A stretch of DNA of 64,000 nucleotides from Phycomyces blakesleeanus NRRL 1555(-) (lineage: Eukaryota; Mucoromycota; Mucoromycetes; Mucorales; Phycomycetaceae). This document shows, one piece after another, positions 13,727-23,842 of the stretch (its first letter is position 1; every line of letters starts with the position of its first letter). Location of the stretch: assembly GCF_001638985.1 (NCBI RefSeq), contig NW_017265149.1, positions 313,241-377,240 on the forward strand, given 5' to 3'. A program made the position numbers and the translations under genes. The notes under the pieces were generated by a model. It searched no databases. It saw only the letters and a program-made list of their open reading frames with translations, and was not told the DNA's origin.

Positions 13727-16694
13727 ATGAGACATCTCAAAAAGAAGATTAACTATACTGAATTCTCAACAAAAACCAAAGTCATCCTGATATGTCTGTA
13801 AGTCATAATTCATTCGAGATTCCTAAAAAATAAAAAAATAAAAAGCAAAACAAAAAAGAAACAAGAAAAAAAAATAGCGCTTGTGTAATTGTAACAGTTA
13901 TTATTATAATTTATATATACATAACAGCTTTCTTTCGCTGGGCGGGTTCCTGGTAAGCGCATTTTTATACCTACTATTTACCCAACAAACCAGCCATTTA
14001 TTATTATTATTATATATATATATATAAATTTGTTTCAATAATTTGAATTCTACAGGGTTAACTTGCAATCAAATATATACTTCTTTACAGTTTTATATCT
14101 CTTTACAAACTATCCTTTTTTTTTAATACACACATATTTTAAATTTTGATATATTTATTTATTTATTTTATCTGTCTATTTATCACGAAACTTATCAATG
14201 TCAATTGAACCTACAAGTACGGGTAAATAGAACACAACATCCAAACATGCGTATATACATATATAAAAGATATTAAAGATGTATTACCTATAACAACGCC
14301 AACTACAAAACGAAAAACAAAAATTTAGTTACAATTTTGGAGTTCTGACCGGAGTACTAGCAATGCCCCAGTTTCTGGAAGACATGGAATTCAATTTGAT
14401 GAGTCAAGCTGACCAACAGCGGCAAGGCAGTCTATTGATCAGCACAATGATGGCTGCGGCATTCGTGGGATCACTTGCCGCGGGTCCACTGGCTGATATC
14501 ATTGGCCGCAAAGGATTAACTCTACTCGGGACCACGATTTTTGTTTTTGGAGACGTCCTTCAGGTCGGTGCAGATTCTATTGCGATGGTTTATGGTGGGC
14601 GAGTAATGACAGGCACCAGTGTAGGGTAAAAATAATTAGATAAAATAAATATTAATAATAAAAAAACCACACTCCTTTAGATGTGTATCATTACATATTA
14701 TTTATTTATTTATTTATTTATTTATTATAGGATGATATCTGTAGTTGTACCTCTTTGCAAGTATAAAACTAATATATACCTATATCTATATATATATATA
14801 TATATATTTATTTGTTTGTTTGTTTGCTTATATTAATAACCTTTATATTTCTTTAACATATAGATCAATCCGAAATTGCACCAAAGGAAATGCGAGGTAG
14901 ACTTGTGTCTACTATACAATTGAGTATTGGACTTGGGATGGGATTAGCATATTGGATCGATTATGCTGGTTTGAAAGTACAAGGTTCCATGTCCTGGAGG
15001 TAAATTCAAGTAAAAGTATGTAGCTTTATTGATAATTAATATTCGATATTTTTATCATTTCAAGGCTTCCGTTTGGATTACAATTGATCCCTGCCATAAT
15101 ATTCTTTGTAGGCATGCTAGCTACACCAGAAAGGTATAATATATAAAAAAAAACAAGTATTATTTTTATTTATTATTTTTTTCTTTTTCAGTCCTCGTTA
15201 TTTAGTTCAGAAACAACAAGATCGTCGAGCAATTGAAGTACTGGCACTCATTCGTGGCGATGGCAAACGCGACCATCCAGATGTATTGATGGAATTCACA
15301 GAAATCAAACAGAGTATAACCTACGAACGACAGCACACCTCTGGAGATTATTGGTATCTCTTCAAACGTGGAAATGACAATAACCAACGACGATTATTAC
15401 TCGGAATGGCAGTTCAGATCTTTCAACAATTGACAGGTGTAAATGCAATCATGTAGGTTATTTTGATAATTTACAAAAAAAAAAACAACAACAACAACAA
15501 AAGAGCTGCTTTTGTTTATATAAAATTATATGTATATATATATGTGTCTATTGATAAGGTTGTATGCACCAATGTTATTTGAAACAACCGGCGCATCGGG
15601 TGGAAATGCCACTCTTTTCGGTAAACCATTAAAAATATACATAAAATAAGAACAGAAAAGAAGAAGAAGAAGAAGAAGAAGAAAGTGCCTACAAAATTTG
15701 TTCAACTGATAAGTATAGGTTTAACGATAGCTAATGGTATAAGCGGAATTATCAACTGTGTATCAGCAATCCCACCTCTTATAATCGTAAGTACTTTAAT
15801 TAATCGTCTGTTGTTTACTGACCTCAATTCAATTCAATCCAATTCAATTCAATTGATTGATTGATTAGATGGACAGATGGGGAAGACGACCTACACTTGT
15901 AATGGGATCAATAATATGCTCCATGTGTTTGATAGTAATGTCAATAATATCTGGTATACATGGCACTGTGGAGGCCAACGACTCTGCAAAACCAACAGGC
16001 AGCCTTGCAGATGAAAGTAGTTTGACCCTTCTTGCATTAGACGGTAGAGGATACACGATTGCATTTATGGTGACGATGTATGTCTACATCTTTAGTTACG
16101 GATGTTCATGGGGTCCAGCCGGCTGGGCCTATCCAACCGAATTATATTCCCAAGGCAAATACAAAGTATATTTTGTTTTTGTTTTAATAAAACTTATTAA
16201 TTATTGTTATTTGTTACTATAGGTGTGAGAGCAAAGGCGCTTGGAATCACTTCAGCAGCCAGTTGGATAGCCACATTTGCTGTCATACAGCTATCTCCTT
16301 TTATACTAGATCAAGTTCAATGGAAATTTTATACAATCTATGCTGTCATTTGTGCAGTATTGGCTTTGGTGATTTACAAATACCTTCCAGAAACAATGGT
16401 AAAGAATATGCTATATACTATATACTATGTATAAAAGATAGTGTTAACATCCTGCTGATTTTTTATGCTATGAATAACTAGGGAAAGTCCTTGGAAGAAG
16501 TAGATCTTATATTCACCTGTGATTTCAATACATATGATCACGCAGTTCACCATCCCCAGACAGCAGCCGAGGCATTGGAGCGGCTCGAACACATGCACAA
16601 TAAGCAATCACATCTATTCAACTTTGGCACAAGTGGAATAAGCAACAACCTTCCTCCAAATGCCATCAGACCTGATAATACGAACAATGTATAA
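13727..16694 (+). CDS. MFS sugar porter (hexose-transporter type)
   Basis: Thirteen exons give 564 aa: 13727-13797, 13928-13952, 14218-14222, 14329-14625, 14731-14756, 14864-14999, 15065-15133, 15192-15452, 15559-15620, 15719-15786, 15869-16154, 16223-16398 and 16482-16694. Sugar-porter signatures appear in order: SLGGFLYGYNFGVLTG at helix 1, GPLADIIGRKG, PLYQSEIAPKEMRGR, PESPRYL, QLTGVNAIMLYAP, MDRWGRRPTL, WAYPTELYSQGVRAKA and YLPETMGKSLEEVD. It should be a 12-helix plasma-membrane importer of a hexose or related sugar; the substrate cannot be read. Three joins are unusual: a 5-nt exon (TACGG) completing FLYGYN, and GC-AG introns at 14757-14863 and 16155-16222, without which the frame hits stops. 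The predicted loop near residues 410-430 is long and Ser/Thr-rich. The gene is convergent with the one ending at 17022. Confidence 0.88.
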
Positions 16695-17021
16695 CCATCA
16701 ATATCACTAAACATCAACATCACCTAACATCAATATCGCCATCGACATCATTAACATTAATAGCACCATCGACATTAATATCAACATAAAATCTTTTATT
16801 CCTTTCGTTCTTCTCCTCTTCTTTTTATTAACCTTTCTTGTATCAAGTATATTTTAATGTCTAAAAAATCATAATAATAATAATCAAACCCCCTCTACCT
16901 TTCTGCTTCTTCTTTCCTCTTCTTTATATAAAACTAATCATTATTTTATTTTATCTTATCTTGCTTCTTTTTTGCTTCTTTTTTGCTTCTTTAAATACAT
17001 AATATAATCAAAAACCAAAAA
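16695..17021. other. Convergent 3' intergenic region
   Basis: It separates the stop codons of two convergent genes. The first 100 bases are a degenerate CATCAA/CATTAA short repeat. The rest is T- and CT-rich with TTGCTTCTT repeats near 16965-16992. No gene was seen. Confidence 0.5.
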
Positions 17022-18068
17022 TCAAATGGCATCTCCCCACTGATTCTTTCTTGTCGTGCTTCTCTGCTCAGTCTCTTCGCGCGTTCGTGGCATCTCTTCT
17101 GTTCCAAATTCGCGCTGTTCTTTCAGACGTCTGGCAGCCTCCATTCGTTCCTGAGGCGAGCGCACTGCACCAGCATCAGAGTTCTGTTGTGCCTGTATTC
17201 TCAACCGTGTCCATGTATTGTTGGGAAGATTCTTGGCTCGTACTTCATCCCACGCACTAGTTGTAGTAGTTGTAGTATGAGGTTTTGTGGATTGTCTAGA
17301 GTTTTCGATTTGTTCTGTACTAGTGCCTGATAATTGTTCTGATCTCTTGTTTCCCCAGCTAGAAGGTCTCATGGAGTCTATAGATTCAAAATTGGTTTAA
17401 GAAAGAAAAAAAAAGTATGCTTTTTTCTTATATATAAATATATATAATATATATGTACCATTGGGTTCGAACCCAGATTCAAGTTTGGCATGATCATTGT
17501 CATTACTGTTGGTCGCGAAAGAGTCAAGAGATGAAAATTGGGCCCGTTCGTTTTGATCAATAGACGTCTCGTGGGATACTGTTTTGTTGTTGGTAGGATT
17601 ATGATTACCATAGGCAATTTCTTTTCTTTTTTTTTTAAATAAAATTTTAGCTCAAGACTAATAATAATAATAGTAGTAATAATTAAAGAAAAAACTTACT
17701 GCGCGTCTCGGATGGCTCCAATGACTCTCTTTGGATTTGGAAGAGCTCTCAAGGTAGACGTGCCTGAAATGACTCCAGAAATGATACCCATTTGAGCTCC
17801 CATAAAGTAACAACCAGCAGTAATGGCCAGCAATTGGAATGGTGATGACTTTCTTCGTTTGCCTTTTTTGTTTTTGTTTTTTACAAATTGTATCCTGTTA
17901 TTTTAGAAACAAATACTTATACACCTATATATCCTCTTCTATATAGACACATCGTAGTAAGTCTATCTTTTGGGGATTCCTTACCCAGCAAAAAACCACT
18001 TGTTGCTGCTGCCATTCCACCAATACCAGCTAGTAAATAGTTTGTGTAAATCAATTGACAGGACCTCA

Positions 18069-18101
<33 letters not shown>

Positions 18102-18276
18102 TCTTTATTTGGTGGTTTGGTAAACTGAATGAACATAGGTAGGCAGGTAGGTATTTACTGTGTATCTTTAGTTGGGTTCTTGCAGTGTCAATCGCCTGGA
18201 TTTCTTGTTCACTGAGTCCCTGTTGCTTTGCCTTTTCATGGGCCAGTGCGAATGTAGCGTCATTAAAGGTAGCCAT
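17022..18276 (-). CDS. Small two-helix membrane protein, OCIA-like features, unassigned
   Basis: Five exons on the reverse strand, in coding order 18276-18159, 18029-17985, 17862-17700, 17625-17459 and 17377-17022, giving 282 aa. The N-terminus (MATFNDATFALAHEKAKQQG) is helical and polar. A Gly/Ala-rich hydrophobic segment (GIGGMAAATSGFLLG) is followed by a basic loop (GKRRKSS). A second hydrophobic segment (LLAITAGCYFMGAQMGIISG) leads to LPNPKRVIGAIRDA. The rest is hydrophilic, Ser/Asn/Thr-rich and ends in a charged helix. The paired GxxxG-like helices recall OCIA-domain or inner-mitochondrial small proteins, but the match is not strong enough to name it. The 45-nt exon 2 boundary is the least certain join. 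The gene diverges from the carboxyltransferase gene across about 400 bp. Confidence 0.65.
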
Positions 18277-18682
18277 TATATATATATAAATAAATAAACA
18301 CTAATAAGAAGAAGAAGAGAGAAAAGAAAAGAAAAATAGGAAATCCTGACGGTGTAATAAAATAATAAGCAATTACATACACATGTAATTGTATTATATA
18401 AATAAATATAAATATATATTATAGTTAATCTTGTACTTTGGCTGTGTTCAATTTTTTGTGACTGAGTCGGGATTCTTATTTTAATTTTATATAGCGTCAC
18501 ACTGCCATGACTAAATTCATTCGCACGAACAATATAAATTAAATTGAAATAAAACGTACACAAAAGGTTTACCTTGTACACATCCCTACCTTCTTATTCT
18601 CTATCTCTTTCTCTCTCTCTTTCCTTTTTGTCCTTTTTTATTATTGTTATTTTTTATTAAAGATAATAAGAGAAGAATAGCC
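18277..18682. promoter_or_regulatory. Divergent promoter region
   Basis: This 406-bp gap lies between two divergent start codons (18276 reverse, 18683 forward), so it must contain both promoters or a shared bidirectional one. It is AT-rich with CT tracts near 18600-18640. No specific factor site was recognised. Confidence 0.5.
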
Positions 18683-20804
18683 ATGTCAAAAACTGCAAAA
18701 AATAGACTTGATATCATTGCCAAACATTTACAAGAGCGTCCAAAAGATGAAGCAGCAGAAACCTCAGAATGGAAGGCAAATATAAACTATCTTTATAAGA
18801 AAAAATAGATGTTATTGGCTTATAAAGAACAACAATGACTATAGGATATTTTGGAAGAAATGTCAAGACGAAAGATAGGAAATAGTGTGCCAGATGTCGG
18901 TGATAGAGGATACATTCGTCAAAAGACGGCTGGAAAACTGTGGGTGCGTGAACGTGTGGATGGATTTACGGACAAGGGCAGCTTTAGAGAGATTGGAAGC
19001 TTTGCCGGAAAGACCAAATACAACAAGGATGGGTCGATCGAGTCTTTTAGCCCTGGCAACTTTATTGCCGGAAAGGCAACCGCAAATGGACGTAGTGTGA
19101 TTGTGGGAGCAGACGATTTTTCGATTCGTGGAGGTCATGCAGATGGTGCCATTTGGGGAAAGTCAGTAAGTCTTGATGGTATTGCTTTTTTTTTTTAAAA
19201 AATAATAATAATAAAAATAAGAAAACAACCAGTGGATTGAAATCAAAGTATATCTAATTCTGCCTTTTTGATTAGTTATATGCCGAACAAATGGCAAGAA
19301 AATTAAAGATTCCAATGGTAAATCATATATATATATAAATATATTTATTTATTTTTATTTTTGGTGTTAATGGCTTTTAATTTTTTGCTGTTAGGTTCGT
19401 TTGATTGATGGTAGTAGCGGAGGAGGTTCTGTGACACTTATTCTGGATATGGGCGCAACCTATTTACCACCCTTGATTGGCATGCACGACATGATTGCCA
19501 GTCTGTCAGAGATTCCTGTTGTAGCTGCAGCGCTTGGACCAGGCAAGTTTTCTTTTGATTTTGATTTTGATTTTTGATTCTATTAATATCAATAATGTAG
19601 CTGTTGGACTTGGAGCCGCTAGGGCTACATTGACTCACTTTTCTGTGGTTTCTGAGGATATCGGATCTCTGTTTGCTGCCGGTCCTCCGATTGTTGCCAA
19701 TGCAACATACGAAGAGGTCACAAAGGAAACCCTGGGTGGTGCCTTGATCCACACGTCCAATGGAACGTTTGACAATCTGGCCTCGACTGAACAAGAATGC
19801 TTTGACCAGATCCGCCAGTTCCTGGGATACTTGCCCTCGAATACCTTTGAATTGCCTCCTAAACACAACTCTGAAGATCCCGTTGACCGTCGGGATGATC
19901 AATTGCTGTCGATTATTCCCAGGCGTCGTCAGAGAATGTACCAAATCAGAGACATCCTGACCAAGGTAATAGACTCCCAAAGCTGGTTCGAAATCGGTTC
20001 TCGGTGGGGAGATGGTGCCGTGTGTGGGCTGGCCCGGATTGGTGGATACAGTGTGGGTATCATTTCGTTTGACTGTACTGTGAATGGAAGTGTGATTACG
20101 GCCGCCAGTTGTCAAAAGTTCAGGCGCCACATCGATCTTTGCGACACGTTTGGAATTCCGATCCTAAACTTTGCTGATTATGCTGGATTTGCGGTTGGTA
20201 CAAAGGCAGAACGAGAAGCGTAAGTTAATCAGCATAAATATGTCTATTTGAATTAATTTGACACATTTATTTATAAATATATTGTCATTAGAACCATTCG
20301 ACATGGGTCAACTCTCACAGCTGCCTTGTACCAGTGTGATGTGCCTTACTTTAGTATTGTTTTACGCAAGGTGTTTGGAGTTGCGGGTGCTGCATTTGTA
20401 GACAATCGGGTACCAAATATGCGAGTTGGCTGGCCAAGTGGTGACTGGGGAAGTCTTCCGCTTGAAGGTGGAATCAATGCAAGTCAAGACAAAACAAAAA
20501 AAAACAAAAAAAAATATAGTTGTGGTTGTGTAATTTATTGTCTATAATTTAGGCTGCTTATCGTCGAGAACTGGAGGCAGCAGGAGAAAACAGACAGCAG
20601 TTGTATGAATCTATCCTGGCCAAATTCGAGGCAGTTCGGTCACCGTTGAGAACAGCCGAGTTGTTTGACATGCCAGAAATCATTGATCCCCGCGACACGA
20701 GGCCCCTGGTGTGTGAGTGGGTCTCGATGGTGTATGACCATATTCTTCCTCATCGGCTGGAGAAAGTCAAGATTAACGGGCCCCGGGTGCTGTATAGACC
20801 TTAG
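18683..20804 (+). CDS. Acyl-CoA carboxylase carboxyltransferase subunit (beta type)
   Basis: Seven exons: 18683-18775, 18845-19165, 19276-19317, 19395-19542, 19601-20219, 20292-20478 and 20553-20804, giving 553 aa. This is the biotin-dependent carboxyltransferase fold (COG4799; relatives are propionyl- and methylcrotonyl-CoA carboxylase beta chains), which moves CO2 from carboxybiotin to an acyl-CoA. The N-half carries FSIRGGHADGAIWGKSLYAE and LIDGSSGGGS. The C-half carries FADYAGFAVGTKAEREATI, RHGSTLTAALY and VFGVAGAAFVDN. Length fits the family. No biotin-carboxylase or biotinyl domain is fused, and none is nearby, so a partner must be encoded elsewhere. The acyl-CoA substrate is not decidable, and no clear mitochondrial presequence was seen. 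Three introns use GC donors (18776, 19543, 20479); GT alternatives give stops or break conserved blocks. Confidence 0.88.
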
Positions 20805-21238
20805 AGGAGGGATCAATTTTTTTTATTATATATATAGAAAAAGAGGGGCATAGAGCAAAATGTTGATTTTTTTTTTCTTTTGGGCAAGTGTTACCACGTG
20901 CTTTTACGTTTGATGCTTGGTTTTGTTTTTATTTGCTTGTTTTATTTTATTCTCTCATTCACTTGCATACTACACCTCTTGTAAGTGTTATATTTTATTT
21001 GATTTGATTTTAATTTCACATTTACACTTGCAATCACACTACATAAGCAGGGGTCACAATATATATATAATTAAAATACATACAAATTTAATTAACAGCA
21101 AGCTTACGGCCATGACTTTTCTATCTAACCGGACTAATTAGTTGTCGTTAACCTGTCCGGGACCCGGTGTCTCTATAGTCTTTCAGGGCAAAATGACGTG
21201 TCCTAAAAAAAATAAACTATAACAATAATAACCAGTTA
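20805..21238. other. 3' flank between carboxyltransferase and MITE
   Basis: T-rich 3' flank without a recognised gene. The trinucleotide TTA at 21236-21238 abuts the left end of the first MITE copy and is the expected target trinucleotide. Confidence 0.5.
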
Positions 21239-21825
21239 GAGCATCTGCAGCGGTTACATTAAAATTAATTTTTGCGACTGTTTTAATGTGGATTCCGAAA
21301 TGTTCTCAAAAAAATCGTCTGCAGCGGTTACATTACAGACAACACTGAGCCTGTCACCGCTCCATACAAACAAAAATATATTACAGACAACATTATAGAT
21401 AATGTAGTCCATTTTTAAGGTCAGAAACATTACATGTAGTGTTCCATTATAAATCTGTATTATCTTTTTGAATCGTTTTCTTCCCTTTCACATCCTTTGT
21501 TAAAGCGAACAATGGTCTATAGAAATGAGCAAAGAAATTCTCGCAAATTATGCTAACTATTAATCTGACAATATTGAAATTATTAAATTCATATTTTTAA
21601 TGCATCCATAGAGAGCAAATGTTCAATAAAATAAATTTTAAGAAAAAGAATATGAACAAAACCATCAGTGAAAAACTGGAAACTTTAGACAGTCAAAAAG
21701 CTCAAATAGTTCCTTTGTAATGTAACCACAATTTGGCAATCTGTTTTTAGCTGGTATTCAATCCACGGTGTGGCTATACTACACTATATATAATGTTTTC
21801 GATAATGTAACCGCTGCAGATGCTC
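21239..21825 (+). mobile_element. Harbinger/Tourist-like MITE, copy 1 (587 bp)
   Basis: Terminal inverted repeats start GAGCATCTGCAGCGGTTACA on the left, and the right end (TGTAACCGCTGCAGATGCTC) is the reverse complement. A second internal copy of the TCTGCAGCGGTTACATTA block lies near 21320. The left flank is TTA, but the right flank is CAA, so a target duplication is not intact here. There is no coding capacity. It is nearly identical to 28052-28590: only two substitutions were noted, plus a 48-bp extra piece. TIR style and TTA target fit the PIF/Harbinger superfamily; that assignment is inference. Confidence 0.85.
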
Positions 21826-22990
21826 CAAATCTATTCTAGTCTGGCTAGAAATCACTGTGACTTTTCTAGTCTGGCTAGAAAGCAGTGTAAGTCTTTCATA
21901 GTCTGGCTAGAAATCCCTGTGACTTTTCTAGTCTGACTAGAAAGCAGTGTAAGTTTTTTATAGTCTGGCTAGAAAGCAGTGTAAGTCTTTTATAGTCTGG
22001 CTAGAAAGCAGTGTAAATCTTTTCTAGTCTGGCTAGAAATCCCTGTGACTTTTCTAGTCGGGCTAGAAAGCAGCGTATTTTTTTTCTAGTCTGGCTAGAA
22101 ATCAGCGCAAGTCTTTTCTAGTCTGGCTAGAAAGCAGTGTAAGTCTTTCATAGTCTGGCTAGAAAGCAGTGTAATTTTTTTCTAGTCTGGCTAGAAAGCA
22201 GTGTAAGTCTTTCATAGTCTGGCTAGAAATCCCTGTGACTTTTCTAGTCTGACTAGAAAGCAGTGTAAGTTTTTTATAGTCTGGCTAGAAAGCAGTGTAA
22301 GTCTTTTATAGTCTGGCTAGAAAGCAGTGTAAATCTTTTCTAGTCTGGCTAGAAATCCCTGTGACTTTTCTAGTCGGGCTAGAAAGCAGCGTATTTTTTT
22401 TCTAGTCTGGCTAGAAATCAGCGTAAGTCTTTTCTAGTCTGGCTAGAAAGCAGTGTAAGTCTTTCATAGTCTGGCTAGAAAGCAGTGTAATTTTTTTCTA
22501 GTCTGGCTAGAAAGCAGTGTAAGTCTTTCATAGTCTGGCTAGAAATCCCTGTGACTTTTCTAGTCTGACTAGAAAGCAGTGTAAGTTTTTTATAGTCTGG
22601 CTAGAAAGCAGTGTAAGTCTTTTATAGTCTGGCTAGAAAGCAGTGTAAATCTTTTCTAGTCTGGCTAGAAATCCCTGTGACTTTTCTAGTCGGGCTAGAA
22701 AGCAGCGTATTTTTTTTCTAGTCTGGCTAGAAATCAGCGTAAGTCTTTTCTAGTCTGGCTAGAAAGCAGTGTAAGTCTTTCATAGTCTGGCTAGAAAGCA
22801 GCGTATTTTTTTTCTAGTCTGGCTAGAAATCAGCGTATTTTTTTTCTAGTCTGGCTAGAAATCAGCGTAAGTCTTTTCTAGTCGGGCTAAAAATCAGTGG
22901 AAATTTATTCTAGTTGGGCTAGAAAGCAGTGTAAGCATTTTCTAGTCTGGCTATAAACACTGCAAATCTTTTATAGCTGGGCAAGAAAGC
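21826..22990. repeat. Satellite array with 316-bp higher-order repeat
   Basis: About 37 tandem monomers of 30-32 bp are built on CTAGTCTGGCTAGAAA followed by variable spacers such as GCAGTGTAAGTCTTT or TCCCTGTGACTTTT. Each monomer core is a small palindrome (TCTAG, five bases, CTAGA). A block of ten distinguishable monomers recurs at exactly 316-bp spacing (block starts at 21891, 22207 and 22523), so this is a true higher-order repeat. The third block diverges near its end, and the array degenerates after 22870. It begins directly at the right end of MITE copy 1. Confidence 0.92.
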
Positions 22991-23203
22991 AGTGTGATTC
23001 TTACAGCTAATTTAAAAACTGAAAAAGAAGAGGTAATTTAGTCTAATTATTATTCTTGAATTTTAATATACCCGAAGTAATTTTACCGAGTATGTTGAAG
23101 AGCATCTTTTAGTTCCTGAACTTTTGCTCGCAATTTTCTAGAGCTATATTGCTAGAACTTTTCTCCTTCTACCCTCAAATACATTTTAATTTTAGTACTT
23201 TTA
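22874..23203. repeat. Satellite tail plus unique tail, duplicate A
   Basis: This 330-bp stretch covers the last degenerate monomers and the following non-satellite tail (GCTAATTTAAAAACTG onward). It is repeated in direct orientation at 27725-28051 with roughly ten differences. It ends at ACTTTTA in both copies. In this copy the sequence simply continues; in the other copy MITE copy 2 begins at that point. Confidence 0.85.
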
Positions 23204-23842
23204 CTCTATTAATTTCTTCAGTAATCCTGAGTGTGATTGGGAGTTCTGTCATTTCTTTAAGTTTTTATATAATATCTTTCCCTGGATTATACTTTATTAA
23301 TTCATATTCAACACGCTTTTCTTATATGCTTTCTGACCAGTTATACAACACAACAAACTCATCGCTTCTCGTATCCAGTAGAATTAACCTGATGGAATTA
23401 TCACCTCAAAAAGTAAAAAATATTATGGTTGAAATACGGTAAAATTGTCTTTTTGATTCAAGCAAATTTTCTCAAAATAAAATCATATAGTTTCTTTAGT
23501 GTGATCAGAGACGAAGGATTCTATTTAGCGAGAACTATATCAAAGAATAGGTAAAACTTTAGATAACAGCAGGAAGAAGACTAAGTTTATTGAAATGTGT
23601 CCAAATATGGTAAATCTTATAACTTTTCCATTGATCCCCGCCACAATACAATTCTTTTTCATTATTCTCTTTAAAAATTAAGCCTATAATAATTGTGTGC
23701 CCATTAGAATATAGTAATATGAAAGGTTTATATATCAACTGTCTGTAGAATAAAATCGCTGCTCCTCGGAGGAGAGGGATGGCAAAGCCTTTCTTTTTTA
23801 AAAATAATAATCAAATTTGTCTGATTAATTAATTGAATTGTC
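23204..23842. other. Spacer upstream of the C2H2 gene
   Basis: AT-rich sequence with no supported gene. An open stretch from 23149 to 23442 overlaps the repeat tail and has no family features, so it was not called. The promoter of the gene at 23843 should lie here. Confidence 0.45.

Noticed and set aside
13501..13735. Two open frames over the CA-rich region
   Set aside because: They translate only microsatellite (Thr-Arg or Cys-Val repeats) and overlap the transporter start.
17458..17475. Perfect tRNA T-loop-like GGTTCGAACCC
   Set aside because: It lies inside a coding exon of the reverse-strand membrane protein gene (codons for GFEP), and no acceptor, D or anticodon stems can be placed upstream on either strand.
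19438..20130. 230-aa reverse-strand open frame
   Set aside because: It is antisense to the carboxyltransferase exon, whose forward translation carries clear family motifs.
21826..22990. Possible CRISPR-like array
   Set aside because: The spacers are not unique; they recur in a higher-order order every 316 bp, the repeats vary, and the organism is a eukaryote. It is a satellite.
23149..23442. 97-aa open frame after the satellite
   Set aside because: It overlaps the duplicated tail, is AT-driven in composition and has no recognisable features or splice partners.
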